Part shown: positions 18,174 to 27,530 of the stretch, one piece after another
How the letters are laid out: each line of letters begins with the position of its first letter
How positions within the stretch are numbered: position 1 is the stretch's first letter
NCBI RefSeq assembly: GCF_958405895.1
Contig: NZ_CATZAR010000009.1
Length of the DNA: 64,000 nt
Source of the DNA: Ralstonia thomasii
Lineage (GTDB): Bacteria > Pseudomonadota > Gammaproteobacteria > Burkholderiales > Burkholderiaceae
Direction: 5' to 3' (one strand)
Translations under genes and position numbers: made by a program
Notes under the pieces: generated by a model
What the model was told of the DNA's origin: nothing
What the model saw: only the letters and a program-made list of their open reading frames with translations
Database searches by the model: none

Positions 18174-19892
18174 TTAGCCGATCATCGGCAGGTTCAAACC
18201 GTTGCGCTTGGCGCAGGCAATGGCGGTTTCGTAGCCGGCATCGGCATGGCGCATGACGCCCGAGCCGGAATCGTTGACGAGCACACGACCCAGACGCTTG
18301 GCCGCAGCGTCCGTGCCGTCGGCGACGATCACCACGCCCGAGTGCTGCGAATAGCCCATGCCGACACCGCCTCCGTGGTGCAGCGACACCCACGTCGCAC
18401 CGCCGGCCGTGTTGAGCAGCGCGTTGAGCAGCGGCCAGTCCGACACGGCATCGGTGCCGTCGCGCATGGCTTCGGTTTCACGGTTGGGGCTGGCGACGGA
18501 GCCGGTGTCGAGGTGATCGCGACCGATCACGATCGGCGCCTTCAGCTCGCCATTCTTGACCATCTCGTTGAAAGCCAGACCGGCCAGGTGACGCTCGCCC
18601 AGGCCGAGCCAGCAGATCCGTGCGGGCAACCCTTGGAAGGCGATGCGATCACGCGCCATGTCGAGCCAGCGATGGACGTGCGTGTTGTGCGGGAAGAGTT
18701 CCTTGATCTTGGCGTCGGTCTTGTAGATGTCTTCCGGATCGCCCGACAGCGCCACCCAGCGGAATGGGCCCTTGCCTTCGCAGAACAGCGGTCGGATGTA
18801 GGCCGGCACGAAACCCGGGAAGTCGAAGGCGTTCCTCACGCCCTGGTCGAACGCGACCTGGCGGATGTTGTTGCCGTAGTCGACGGTCGGAATGCCCATG
18901 GCCTGGAAGTCAAGCATGGCCTGCACGTGTACGGCGCACGACTTGGCGGCCTCGTCGGTCAGGCGGGCGTGCTGCGACGGGTCGCGTTGCGCAGCACGCC
19001 ATTGCTCGACCGTCCAGCCAATCGGCAGGTAGCCGTTGACCAGATCATGCGCCGAGGTCTGGTCGGTCACCAGATCCGGCTTCAGGCCGCCGGCGCGGGC
19101 ACGCTTGACCAGCTCCGGCAAGATTTCCGCCGCATTGCCGAGCAGACCGATGGACACGGCCTCGCCGCGCTCGCAATGGTGGCGAATCAGGTTGAATGCG
19201 TCGTCGATGTCCTTTGCCTGCTTGTCGAGGTAGCGCGTACGCAGGCGGAAATCGATGCTCGATTGCTGGCACTCGATGTTCAGCGACACGGCGCCGGCCA
19301 GCGTGGCGGCCAGCGGCTGCGCGCCGCCCATGCCGCCCAGGCCCGCCGTGAGAATCCAGCGGCCAGCCAGCTTGCCGTCGTAATGTTGACGACCGGCTTC
19401 GGCAAACGTCTCATACGTGCCTTGCACAATGCCCTGGCTACCGATGTAGATCCAACTGCCGGCAGTCATCTGGCCATACATGAACAGGCCCTTGCGATCC
19501 AGCTCGTTGAAGTGCTCCCAGTTCGCCCACTTGGGCACCAGGTTGGAGTTGGCGATCAAGACGCGCGGTGCATCCGGGTGGGTCTTGAACACGCCCACCG
19601 GCTTGCCCGATTGCACGAGCAGCGATTCGTCGTCGTTCAGCTCGCGCAGCGTTTCCAGGATCTTGTCAAAGCAGGCCCAGTCGCGCGCAGCGCGGCCAAT
19701 ACCGCCGTAGACGACGAGGTGCTTGGGGTTCTCGGCCACATCCGGGTCGAGGTTGTTCTGCAGCATGCGATAGGCCGCCTCGGTCAGCCAGCTCTTGCAG
19801 TGCAGCTCGGTGCCACGCGGGGCACGGATTTCGCGCGAGGCGTCGTAGCGCGGATCGTTGGTCAGGTGGGCAGCGTGGGTCGGGGCGTTCAT
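18174..19892 (-). CDS. hutU: urocanate hydratase
   Basis: Adds water to urocanate to form imidazolonepropionate using tightly bound NAD+. The 572-residue protein has the NAD-binding glycine run GGLGGMGGAQPLAA, the conserved QGIVQGTYETFAEAGR, and GLGERHLAGLAFNEMV. The start has a strong Shine-Dalgarno (AGGAG). It is the first gene of the hut operon, and the palindromic HutC site lies 44-57 bases upstream of its start. Confidence 0.98.
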   Translation of the reverse strand: MNAPTHAAHLTNDPRYDASREIRAPRGTELHCKSWLTEAAYRMLQNNLDPDVAENPKHLVVYGGIGRAARDWACFDKILETLRELNDDESLLVQSGKPVGVFKTHPDAPRVLIANSNLVPKWANWEHFNELDRKGLFMYGQMTAGSWIYIGSQGIVQGTYETFAEAGRQHYDGKLAGRWILTAGLGGMGGAQPLAATLAGAVSLNIECQQSSIDFRLRTRYLDKQAKDIDDAFNLIRHHCERGEAVSIGLLGNAAEILPELVKRARAGGLKPDLVTDQTSAHDLVNGYLPIGWTVEQWRAAQRDPSQHARLTDEAAKSCAVHVQAMLDFQAMGIPTVDYGNNIRQVAFDQGVRNAFDFPGFVPAYIRPLFCEGKGPFRWVALSGDPEDIYKTDAKIKELFPHNTHVHRWLDMARDRIAFQGLPARICWLGLGERHLAGLAFNEMVKNGELKAPIVIGRDHLDTGSVASPNRETEAMRDGTDAVSDWPLLNALLNTAGGATWVSLHHGGGVGMGYSQHSGVVIVADGTDAAAKRLGRVLVNDSGSGVMRHADAGYETAIACAKRNGLNLPMIG

Positions 19893-19935
19893 GTGAGGTC
19901 TCCTGCGAACTCCTTTGTCATGGAGCGCATCTTAT

Positions 19936-19949
19936 GTTGTATATACAAC
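19936..19949. promoter_or_regulatory. HutC operator, perfect 14-base palindrome
   Basis: GTTGTATATACAAC at 19936-19949 is a perfect palindrome and contains TGTATATACA, fitting the TGTA-N2-TACA core described for HutC repressors in Pseudomonas. It is in the 154-base gap between the divergent hutU and hutC genes, so one site can control both. Urocanate is the usual inducer in this family. Confidence 0.85.
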
Positions 19950-20046
19950 TTAGGCAAGAAAACTTTACAAGCTAAGAGCAAACCCTGATGATGACCGCCA
20001 TCCGCACATCACTTCCGCGGCCCTACCCGCACCGCAAGCCACGCCC

Positions 20047-20760
20047 ATGTCACACGACCCGTCCGCCAGCACGCCCGCCTTCCAGCGCATCAAGGAAGAC
20101 ATCCTCATGCGCATCCGCAGCGGCGAGTGGCAGGAAGGGGAAATGATTCCCGGGGAGACCACGCTCGCGCAGACCTTTGGCGTGTCGCGCATGACGGTCA
20201 ACCGCGCGCTGCGTGAGTTGACCGCCGAGCAGATCCTCACGCGCGTGCAAGGGTTGGGAACGTTCGTCGCGCAGCAGAAATACCAGGCGACGCTGGTGGC
20301 GATCCGCAACATCGCCGAGGAAATTGCGGCGCGCGGCCATCGGCACCGCGCCGAACTGCACAAGCTGGAACGCGCCCGCGCCAACGAAGCGATGGCGGCT
20401 TCGTTTGGTGTGCCGGCCGGCGGCGTGCTCTTCCATTCGCTGATCGTGCACTTCGAAAACGACTTGCCGATCCAGGTGGAAGACCGTTGGGTGAACGCGG
20501 CGTTGGCGCCCGAATACATGGAGCAGGATTTCACGCAGACCACGCCGAACGCCTACCTGATGCGTGCCGCCCCATTGCAGGGCGTGGATTACGGCATTGA
20601 GGCGCGCCTGCCGCCGCGCGAGATTGCGGAGATGCTGCACATGGACGTGCGCGAGCCCTGCCTGATGCTGCGGCGGAAAACGCTGTCGCAGGGCCAGGTC
20701 GCCTCGGTGGCGACCATGTGGCATCCCGGCGGGCGTTATCAGTTCACGGGCAGTTTCTGA
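20047..20760 (+). CDS. hutC: histidine utilization repressor (GntR family)
   Basis: A 237-residue GntR/HutC-type repressor. The N-terminal winged helix-turn-helix (about 12-78) contains PAFQRIKEDILMRIRSGEW and TLAQTFGVSRMTVNRALREL. The C-terminal UTRA ligand domain (about 95-235) ends with the typical MWHPGGRYQFTGSF. It is divergent from hutU across the palindromic operator, so it probably represses the hut operon and itself until urocanate builds up. It converges on tauC with a gap of 7 bases. Confidence 0.95.
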   Translation: MSHDPSASTPAFQRIKEDILMRIRSGEWQEGEMIPGETTLAQTFGVSRMTVNRALRELTAEQILTRVQGLGTFVAQQKYQATLVAIRNIAEEIAARGHRHRAELHKLERARANEAMAASFGVPAGGVLFHSLIVHFENDLPIQVEDRWVNAALAPEYMEQDFTQTTPNAYLMRAAPLQGVDYGIEARLPPREIAEMLHMDVREPCLMLRRKTLSQGQVASVATMWHPGGRYQFTGSF

Positions 20761-20767
20761 GTCTGCG

Positions 20768-21637
20768 CTAGCTGCGACCCTTCCAGGGCACCACGCGCGC
20801 TTCGATGGCGCGCATGGCCAAGTCGAACACCCATGCAATCGCGCCGATCAGCACGATGCCCATCACCACGAGGTCGGTGCGTAGAAAGCTCGACGCATTG
20901 AGCACCATCTGCCCCACGCCCACGGTTGCAGCCACCATTTCCGCCGCCACCAGCGTGGTCCAGCCGAAGCCGATGGCGATACGCAAGCCGGTCAGTATCT
21001 CCGGCAGCGCGGCGGGCAAGATCACATGCCGCACCACCTGCGTGAAGCTTGCGCCAAGCGCATACGCGGCGTTGATCTGCTCAAGCGTGGCGCTGCGCAC
21101 GCCGGCACGCGCGGCCATGGCAATCGGTGCGAAGCAGGCAAGGTAGATAACGACAATCTTGGCGCGCTCGTCAATGCCCAGCCAGATAACCACGAGCGGC
21201 AGGTACGCCAGCGGCGGCAGCGGGCGATAGAACTCAATGGGCGGATCGAGCAAGCCGCGCGCGGTGCGGGAGACACCCATCGCGAGGCCGATCGGTATGG
21301 CCGTCACGGCAGCCAGTGCAAACGCGCCGAACACGCGTAGCGCACTCCAGCCAAGATGTGCTGCCAGCGGCTGGCCGCCTTGAATATCGCCATGCCAGGC
21401 ATCGATGAATGCGCGCCCCACGGCCTGCGGCGAGGGCAGGAACAACGGCGGCACCCAATGGAAGGTGGTGGCCGCCCACCAGAGCACGAGCAGCGCAGTC
21501 ACCGACAACACGCTGAGCCCCGATGCGCTGCCCTCGCCCGGCAGACGATAGCCGCGCAGCCTGCGCACCGGTCTGCTGGAGGGCGGCGCTGCATCGAGGG
21601 AGGCGCGCTGCAGCACGGGAGTTTCGAGCGCGCTCAT
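20768..21637 (-). CDS. tauC: taurine/sulfonate ABC transporter permease
   Basis: A 289-residue membrane permease of the TauC/SsuC type with about six hydrophobic helices and the EAA loop (NAAYALGASFTQVVRHVILPAALPEI). LWWAATTFHWVPPLFLPSP at the first helix is characteristic of TauC/SsuC proteins. Its start overlaps the tauB stop (ATGA). It is part of the tauA-tauB-tauC unit. Taurine is the most likely substrate from the binding protein; another sulfonate cannot be excluded. Confidence 0.9.
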   Translation of the reverse strand: MSALETPVLQRASLDAAPPSSRPVRRLRGYRLPGEGSASGLSVLSVTALLVLWWAATTFHWVPPLFLPSPQAVGRAFIDAWHGDIQGGQPLAAHLGWSALRVFGAFALAAVTAIPIGLAMGVSRTARGLLDPPIEFYRPLPPLAYLPLVVIWLGIDERAKIVVIYLACFAPIAMAARAGVRSATLEQINAAYALGASFTQVVRHVILPAALPEILTGLRIAIGFGWTTLVAAEMVAATVGVGQMVLNASSFLRTDLVVMGIVLIGAIAWVFDLAMRAIEARVVPWKGRS

Positions 21638-22425
21638 GCGATCAACTCCTCGGGGGCATGGTGGATCAGCGCCAGCACACGCTCGCGCCAGGCAATGAAT
21701 TCCGGCGACGATTTCACCGCGCGGGCGTCGCCGCCTGCCAGCGCCTGCCGCGAGAACGGCAGATCGAATGTCTGCACGATGCGCCCCGGCGATGGCGACA
21801 TCACGATCAGGCGCGTTGCGAGGAACAGCGCCTCCTCCACGTCGTGTGTGATGAAGAAAACGGTCGTGCCGGTGCGTTGCCAGACATCGAGCACCAGCGT
21901 CTGCATGGTCTCGCGCGTGAACGCGTCGAGCGCGCCCATCGGTTCGTCCATCAGCAGCACGCGGGGCTCCGTCGCCAGCGCTCGGGCAATGCCCACGCGT
22001 TGCTGCATGCCGCCTGACAACGCATAGACCGGCGACGTAGCATGCGCTTCAAGTCCGACCCACCGAAGCAACTCAAGCGCACGCGCATGCCGCGTCTTGC
22101 GATCGACACCGCGCAGCTTGAGACCAAGCGCCACGTTGTCACGCACGTTCAGCCATGGCATGAGCCCATAGCGCTGGAACACCACGCCGCGATCGGCGCC
22201 CGGACCATCGATTTCGCGCCCGTCCAGGAGAATCTGCCCCGACGTGGGCGCCACAAAACCCGCAAGACAGTTCAGCAGCGTAGTCTTGCCGCAGCCGGAA
22301 GCGCCCAGGGCCACGACGAACTCGCCGGCGTTGATCGACAAATCCACACCGGCCAGGGCGCGGGTGGTGCGGCCGTGCGCGTCGGTGTAGTCGACGCGCA
22401 AGCCACGCACATCGATACGGCTCAT
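21634..22425 (-). CDS. tauB: taurine/sulfonate ABC transporter ATP-binding protein
   Basis: A 263-residue ABC ATPase with Walker A GASGCGKTTLL, the Q-loop VFQRYGLMPWLNV, signature LSGGMQQRVGIARAL, Walker B VLLMDEPMGALD and switch FITHDVEEALFLA. The Leu-Met-Pro-Trp-Leu-Asn-Val region is typical of TauB. The start MSRIDVRGLRV at 22425 overlaps the tauA stop by 4 bases; a longer frame upstream is tauA read in another frame. Confidence 0.92.
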   Translation of the reverse strand: MSRIDVRGLRVDYTDAHGRTTRALAGVDLSINAGEFVVALGASGCGKTTLLNCLAGFVAPTSGQILLDGREIDGPGADRGVVFQRYGLMPWLNVRDNVALGLKLRGVDRKTRHARALELLRWVGLEAHATSPVYALSGGMQQRVGIARALATEPRVLLMDEPMGALDAFTRETMQTLVLDVWQRTGTTVFFITHDVEEALFLATRLIVMSPSPGRIVQTFDLPFSRQALAGGDARAVKSSPEFIAWRERVLALIHHAPEELIA

Positions 22426-23486
22426 CGCGTTGCGGTGGCGACAGCCTTGTTGGAAGTACCAGCCGCGCGCTGGACAAAGCGCGAGTCGATGGTCGCACCG
22501 TAATCCGGCAGCACCGCCTGGATCGTGCCCTGCGTCTTCAGGAACTGTGCTGTGGCGAGCAGCGACTGCGCGGCGCCCGATTCCGCCCCGCCACCCAGCC
22601 ATCGCTTGGAGGCCTGCTCCGCCGCATCCGGGAAGGCATACAGCGCAAGACTTGCCGGCACGTCCGCCGCCGTCGCGCCCGAAGTCTTGGCCACGGCTGC
22701 CACCTGCGGCGATGTCGCCGTCCACGCGGCCTTGTTGTTGCGATAGGCGGCATCGGCCTTGGCCAGCACTTCGACAAACTTGGCGATGAACTCGGCATGG
22801 TCACGCGCGAACTTGCGATCCGCCACGAAGCCATCGAAGGTCGACTTGCCGGTGGCGGCGGCGATCTTGCCGGAGGTGGTCAGCACGGTGCCGTTCTTCT
22901 TCACCTTGGCGAGTACCGGATCCCAGATAAAGGCCGCATCGACATCGCCCCGGTCCCACGCGGCCGCCAACTCCTGCGGCCGCAGGTTGACCACCTTCAC
23001 GTCGCGCGGCTCGAGCCCGGCTTGTTGCAGCGCGACCAGCGCATGGAAATGCGAGGTCGACACATACGGCACGCCCAAGGTCTTGCCCTTCAGGTCGGCC
23101 ACCCGCGACACGCCGCTGCCGTTGCGGGCAACCAGCGCTTCCGCATCGTTGATGTTGTCGAGAATCCAGAACAGCGACAGGTCCACGCCCTGCGACACGC
23201 CGGCAGCAATCGGGCTGGAGCCCGCTTCGCCGACCTGCACGGAACCCGAGGCGATGGCGCGCACCACGTCGGCACCGCTGGCGAGCTGGCGGTACGTCAC
23301 CTTATAGCCGGTGGCACGCTCGACCTCGCCCGTGGCTTGGGCGTAGCGCCAGGGCAGCACCATGTCCTGATAAGCGATAACAACCTCGCGGTCGGCCGCG
23401 CGTGCAGGAGCAGCCCCAAACAAGGCGAACGAAATGGCCGCAGACATCGCTGCAGCCAGCAAGCGAGAGAGGGAAGAACCAGCCAT
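22422..23486 (-). CDS. tauA: taurine ABC transporter substrate-binding protein
   Basis: A 354-residue periplasmic binding protein with a signal peptide (about 1-30, cleavage near ARA|ADREVV). The mature part opens VVIAYQDMVLPWRYAQA and has GSSPIAAGVSQGVDLSLFWI and AAFIWDPVLAKVKKNG, as in TauA. The start at 23486 has a GGAG ribosome site six bases upstream; a start ten codons earlier would lengthen the signal peptide. The taurine dioxygenase gene tauD is not adjacent, so the imported sulfonate must be handled by an enzyme encoded elsewhere. Confidence 0.88.
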   Translation of the reverse strand: MAGSSLSRLLAAAMSAAISFALFGAAPARAADREVVIAYQDMVLPWRYAQATGEVERATGYKVTYRQLASGADVVRAIASGSVQVGEAGSSPIAAGVSQGVDLSLFWILDNINDAEALVARNGSGVSRVADLKGKTLGVPYVSTSHFHALVALQQAGLEPRDVKVVNLRPQELAAAWDRGDVDAAFIWDPVLAKVKKNGTVLTTSGKIAAATGKSTFDGFVADRKFARDHAEFIAKFVEVLAKADAAYRNNKAAWTATSPQVAAVAKTSGATAADVPASLALYAFPDAAEQASKRWLGGGAESGAAQSLLATAQFLKTQGTIQAVLPDYGATIDSRFVQRAAGTSNKAVATATR

Positions 23487-23611
23487 GAAAGACTCCGGCA
23501 GAAAAGAATCGCGCACATGCGCCGGAGTCGATTGTGAGAGACGGCAGCGTAGCCTGTCGTCGAAGAAAATCGGCTGAGCTTATGCGGCTCGCAGACAGAA
23601 CAACCGGTAGA

Positions 23612-24670
23612 TCAATATTGGCTGAGCGTGCTGGACAGCAGCTTGGCCGTGATATCTACAATTGGGATCACGCGCTCATATGCCATGCGCATCGGCCCGA
23701 TCACGCCGAGCGTGCCGACGATCTTGCCGTCCACCTCATACGGTGCGGTGATGACCGCCATGTCTTCGTGCGGGACGAGGCTGCTTTCGCCGCCGATGAA
23801 GATCTGCACGCCCTCGGCGCGGCTGGATACGTCGAGCAATTGCAGCAGGCCAGTCTTCTGCTCGAACACGGCAAAGAGCCGGCGCAGCTTGTCCATGGAC
23901 GAAGACAGGTCTTCCACATCCAGCAGCTTGCGCTCGCCCGAGATGACGACCGGCTCCTCGTCCGACACGGCACTGCTGCCCGCCTCCACGGCCGCCTGCA
24001 TCAGTGCCGTCATGTCGGCCTGCAGCGCAGAGAGTTCACCCCGCAGGCTTTCGCGCACTGCATCGAACGTCTGGCCACCGTAATGCGCGTTGATGTAGTT
24101 GGCCGCTTCCACCAGTTGCGACGGGCTGTAAGGCGTATCGGTATGGATAATGCGGTTCTGCACGTCGCCCTCGGGCGTGACGACGATCAGCAGGATGCGC
24201 GATTCCGACAGCCGCAGGAATTCGATCTGCCGGAACGCGTGCGTGCGCCGCGGCGTCATCACGATGCCGGCAAACTGCGAGAGGTTGGACAAGGTTTGCG
24301 CCGCCGCCGCAATTACCCGCTGCGACGATTCCGCCCCATGCGACGCAAGTTGCGAGCGCACCTGCTCTGCGATCGCGCCCACCATCTGCTGCGCCATGCG
24401 ATCCTGCGTGCTCAGCACATCCAGCGGGCTGGCCGTCAGCATGGTATCGACAAAGAGGCGGTAGCCGCGCGGCGTCGGCACGCGCCCGGCCGAGGTGTGT
24501 GGGCTGGCAATGAAGCCCATCTCTTCCAGGTCAGACATCACATTACGGATGGTGGCCGGCGACAGATCGAGCCCCGAATATTTCGACAAGGTGCGGGAGC
24601 CCACGGGCTGCCCCTCGGCGATATACCGTTCGATCAGGGTCTTGAGGAGGATGGTGGCGCGCTTGTCCAT
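23612..24670 (-). CDS. hrcA: heat-inducible transcription repressor HrcA
   Basis: A 352-residue repressor that in other bacteria binds CIRCE elements and represses chaperone genes, with GroEL as corepressor. The N-terminal winged helix has LIERYIAEGQPVGSRTLSK and LSPATIRNVMSDLEEMGF; the end LGVIGPMRMAYERVIPIVD is diagnostic of HrcA. No CIRCE sequence was found near the chaperone genes in this window, so its targets are probably elsewhere (groESL is typical). It lies 111 bases from the divergent nadK. Confidence 0.97.
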   Translation of the reverse strand: MDKRATILLKTLIERYIAEGQPVGSRTLSKYSGLDLSPATIRNVMSDLEEMGFIASPHTSAGRVPTPRGYRLFVDTMLTASPLDVLSTQDRMAQQMVGAIAEQVRSQLASHGAESSQRVIAAAAQTLSNLSQFAGIVMTPRRTHAFRQIEFLRLSESRILLIVVTPEGDVQNRIIHTDTPYSPSQLVEAANYINAHYGGQTFDAVRESLRGELSALQADMTALMQAAVEAGSSAVSDEEPVVISGERKLLDVEDLSSSMDKLRRLFAVFEQKTGLLQLLDVSSRAEGVQIFIGGESSLVPHEDMAVITAPYEVDGKIVGTLGVIGPMRMAYERVIPIVDITAKLLSSTLSQY

Positions 24671-24781
24671 GATTCGTCAATTTTACGCAAAATCGGCGCC
24701 CGCCTGCGGGTGATGTCGGCGTTTCTCCACGAAACACGCGCTAACGTGGCGACGGTCATATCGATATGGTGTAATGCGCGC

Positions 24782-25720
24782 ATGTCGACCTCCCCGTCCG
24801 CCGTGGCCCCGCAAGCTCCCGCCACCTCGCCTGTCTCGCCTTTCAAGACCGTTGCGCTGGTCGGCCGGTATTCGGCCGCCAACATTGCCGGCCCGCTCAT
24901 GGAGCTGGCGTCGTGCATCGCCGGGCGGGGGCATGACATTGTGTTCGAGCGCGAAACCGCGCTCAACATCGGCGTCCAGGACTACCCCGCCCTGCCGCCC
25001 GAAGAGATGGCGCGCCACGCTGATGTGGCCGTCGTGCTGGGCGGCGACGGCACGCTGCTCGGCATCGGGCGTCACCTGGCTGGCGCCAGCGTCCCCGTGA
25101 TCGGCGTCAACCACGGGCGGCTCGGCTTCATGACCGACATCCCGTTCGACGACGTGCACACCGTGCTGCCCGACATGTTGTCCGGCCGCTACGAGGCCGA
25201 GACCCGCACGTTGCTGCAGGCACAGGTCGTGCGGGATGACGAGGTCATCTTCTCCGCCCTCGCCTTCAACGACGTGGTGGTCAACCGCTCGGGCTTCTCG
25301 GGCATGGTCGAGCTGGCCGTGTCGGTCGACGGCTTCTTCATGTACAACCAGCGTTCGGACGGCCTGATCGTTTCCACGCCCACGGGCTCGACGGCGTATG
25401 CGCTGTCCGCGGGCGGGCCGATCCTGCATCCGGCGCTCTCGGGTCTGGTGCTGGTGCCCATCGCACCGCACTCGCTGTCGAACCGGCCGATCGTCATTCC
25501 GCAAGACGCCGAGGTGGTCATCCAGGTCACCAGCGGGCGCGATGCCAGCGTCAACTTCGACATGCAGTCGCTCACGTCCTTGCTGCCCGGCGACCGCATC
25601 GTGGTGCGCCGCTCGGAGCGCACGGTGCAGCTGCTGCACCCCATCGGCTACAACTACTACGCCACGCTGCGCAAGAAGCTGCACTGGCACGAGTACCCGA
25701 CTGAAGACAACCGGCTCTAA
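24782..25720 (+). CDS. nadK: NAD kinase
   Basis: Phosphorylates NAD+ to NADP+. The 312-residue protein has an N-terminal extension of about 25 residues, then KTVALVGRY, the kinase motif VVLGGDGTLLG, NHGRLGFMTDIP, and the C-terminal STPTGSTAYALSAGGPI. The start at 24782 is the first ATG giving a family-like length. It is 10 bases upstream of recN and probably co-transcribed; the hrcA/nadK/recN arrangement is common in proteobacteria. Confidence 0.96.
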   Translation: MSTSPSAVAPQAPATSPVSPFKTVALVGRYSAANIAGPLMELASCIAGRGHDIVFERETALNIGVQDYPALPPEEMARHADVAVVLGGDGTLLGIGRHLAGASVPVIGVNHGRLGFMTDIPFDDVHTVLPDMLSGRYEAETRTLLQAQVVRDDEVIFSALAFNDVVVNRSGFSGMVELAVSVDGFFMYNQRSDGLIVSTPTGSTAYALSAGGPILHPALSGLVLVPIAPHSLSNRPIVIPQDAEVVIQVTSGRDASVNFDMQSLTSLLPGDRIVVRRSERTVQLLHPIGYNYYATLRKKLHWHEYPTEDNRL

Positions 25721-25730
25721 CACCCTTTCC

Positions 25731-27437
25731 ATGCTGCGCAGCCTCACCATCCGCGATTTCGTCATCGTTCACGCGCTGGATCTCGATCTGGCCGACGGCT
25801 TTACCGTGTTCACGGGCGAGACGGGCGCGGGCAAATCCATCCTGATCGACGCACTCGCACTCACGCTGGGCGAGCGCGCCGATGCGGCCGTCGTGCGCGA
25901 AGGCGCGCCGCGTGCCGACATCACCGCCGAGTTCGACGTGCATCCGCATGTGGCCGCATGGCTGGAGGCGCACGAACTGCACGACGACGAGGGCGTGATC
26001 CTGCTGCGCCGCACGGTCGATGCCGCCGGCCGCAGCAAAGCCTTCATCAACGGCGCGGCAGTCACGCTGGCGCAGTTGCGCGAAGTAGGCGAGCAACTGG
26101 TCGACATCCACGGCCAGCATGCCCATCAACTGCTGCTCAAGACGGATGCGCAGCGCAGCCTGCTCGACGCCCACGCAGGCCTGGAAGGTGCCGTGCGCGT
26201 CGTCAGCGAGCACTTCCGCGAATGGCACGCCGTGGTGCGCGCACGCGAAGCCGCCGAGCAGCAGTCGCGCGAAGCCCAGCTCGAACGCGAGCGCATCGAA
26301 TGGCAGGTCAACGAATTGCAGAAGCTCGCCCCCCAACCCGGCGAGTGGGAAGAGGTCCAGGCCGAGCACCACCGTCTGTCACACGCAGCCAGCCTGATCG
26401 AAGGCACGCGCGCGGCGCTGGATGGCTTGTCCGAATCGGAAGGTGCGGTGCTCACGCAACTGGGCACGACGCTCCATACGCTGCGTGAACTGGCCGAGAT
26501 CGATCCGGCGCTTGCCGATGTCCTGGCCGCGCTGGAGCCGGCCGAGGTGCAGATCCAGGAAGCGGTGCATACGCTCGCTCGCTATGCCGATCGCGCGGAA
26601 CTGGATCCGGACCGCCTGGCCGAAGTCGATGCGCGCATGCAGGCCCTGCACACGATGGCGCGCAAATACCGCGTGGCTCCTGAAACGCTGCCGGCTGAAC
26701 TGGCGGAGCGCCAGGCGCAACTCGCTGCGCTGCAAGCCGCGTCCGATCTGGATGCGCTGCAGGCGCAGGAAGCGCAAACCCACGCCGCCTATATGAGGGT
26801 GGCGCAATCGCTGTCGCGCGACCGAGCCAAGGCAGCACGCGAGTTGGCCGACGCCGTGACCGGCGCCATGCAAGGGCTCTCGATGGCCGGCGGGCGCTTC
26901 GACATCACACTGCACGCGTTGGAACATGGCGGCGCAGCGGGGCTGGAACAAGTCGAATTTCTCGTCGCTGGGCATGCGGGCGTGTCGCCGCGGCCGTTGG
27001 CGAAGGTCGCCTCGGGCGGCGAACTGGCGCGGATCAGCCTGGCCATCTCGGTGATTGCCAGCGAAGCGAGCCCGACCCCCACGCTGATCTTCGACGAAGT
27101 GGATTCCGGCATCGGCGGAGCAGTCGCGGAAGTCGTGGGCCGACGCCTGCGCGAACTCGGCATGCGCCGCCAGGTGCTGTGCGTCACGCACCTGCCCCAG
27201 GTGGCGGCGCTCGCCAATCACCACATTCAGGTCGCCAAGCAGACGGTGGCCGGCAGCACGCGCTCTGACCTCGTGGTCCTGGACGCCACGGGCCGCGTGG
27301 ACGAGATCGCCCGCATGCTGGGCGGGGCGTCGCTCACCGACACCACGCGCCGCCATGCAGACGAGATGCTCGCCGCAGGCCGTGCACAATCGGCGCCAGA
27401 ATCCTCGGCGCGGAAATCCCGCCGCGTGGCGCAGTGA
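25731..27437 (+). CDS. recN: DNA repair protein RecN
   Basis: An SMC-like ATPase used in double-strand break repair. The 568-residue protein has MLRSLTIRDFVIVHALDLDL at the start, Walker A FTGETGAGKSILIDAL (about 29-44), a central coiled coil (about 155-375) with many Ala/Glu/Gln residues, signature ASGGELARISLAI, Walker B TLIFDEVDSGIGG, and VLCVTHLPQVAALA. Length is normal. Confidence 0.97.
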   Translation: MLRSLTIRDFVIVHALDLDLADGFTVFTGETGAGKSILIDALALTLGERADAAVVREGAPRADITAEFDVHPHVAAWLEAHELHDDEGVILLRRTVDAAGRSKAFINGAAVTLAQLREVGEQLVDIHGQHAHQLLLKTDAQRSLLDAHAGLEGAVRVVSEHFREWHAVVRAREAAEQQSREAQLERERIEWQVNELQKLAPQPGEWEEVQAEHHRLSHAASLIEGTRAALDGLSESEGAVLTQLGTTLHTLRELAEIDPALADVLAALEPAEVQIQEAVHTLARYADRAELDPDRLAEVDARMQALHTMARKYRVAPETLPAELAERQAQLAALQAASDLDALQAQEAQTHAAYMRVAQSLSRDRAKAARELADAVTGAMQGLSMAGGRFDITLHALEHGGAAGLEQVEFLVAGHAGVSPRPLAKVASGGELARISLAISVIASEASPTPTLIFDEVDSGIGGAVAEVVGRRLRELGMRRQVLCVTHLPQVAALANHHIQVAKQTVAGSTRSDLVVLDATGRVDEIARMLGGASLTDTTRRHADEMLAAGRAQSAPESSARKSRRVAQ

Positions 27438-27530
27438 TCGCCTATACCGGAACCATTTCTGCCACTGCTGGCGCGAAGGTTCCGGCTGCACCCGCCACAG
27501 ACACCCACCATCGAATCCAAGGAGAACTTC

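Noticed and set aside
23517..23611. Gap between tauA and hrcA checked for a CIRCE element or promoter
   Set aside because: No TTAGCACTC-type inverted repeat and no convincing promoter pair were found.
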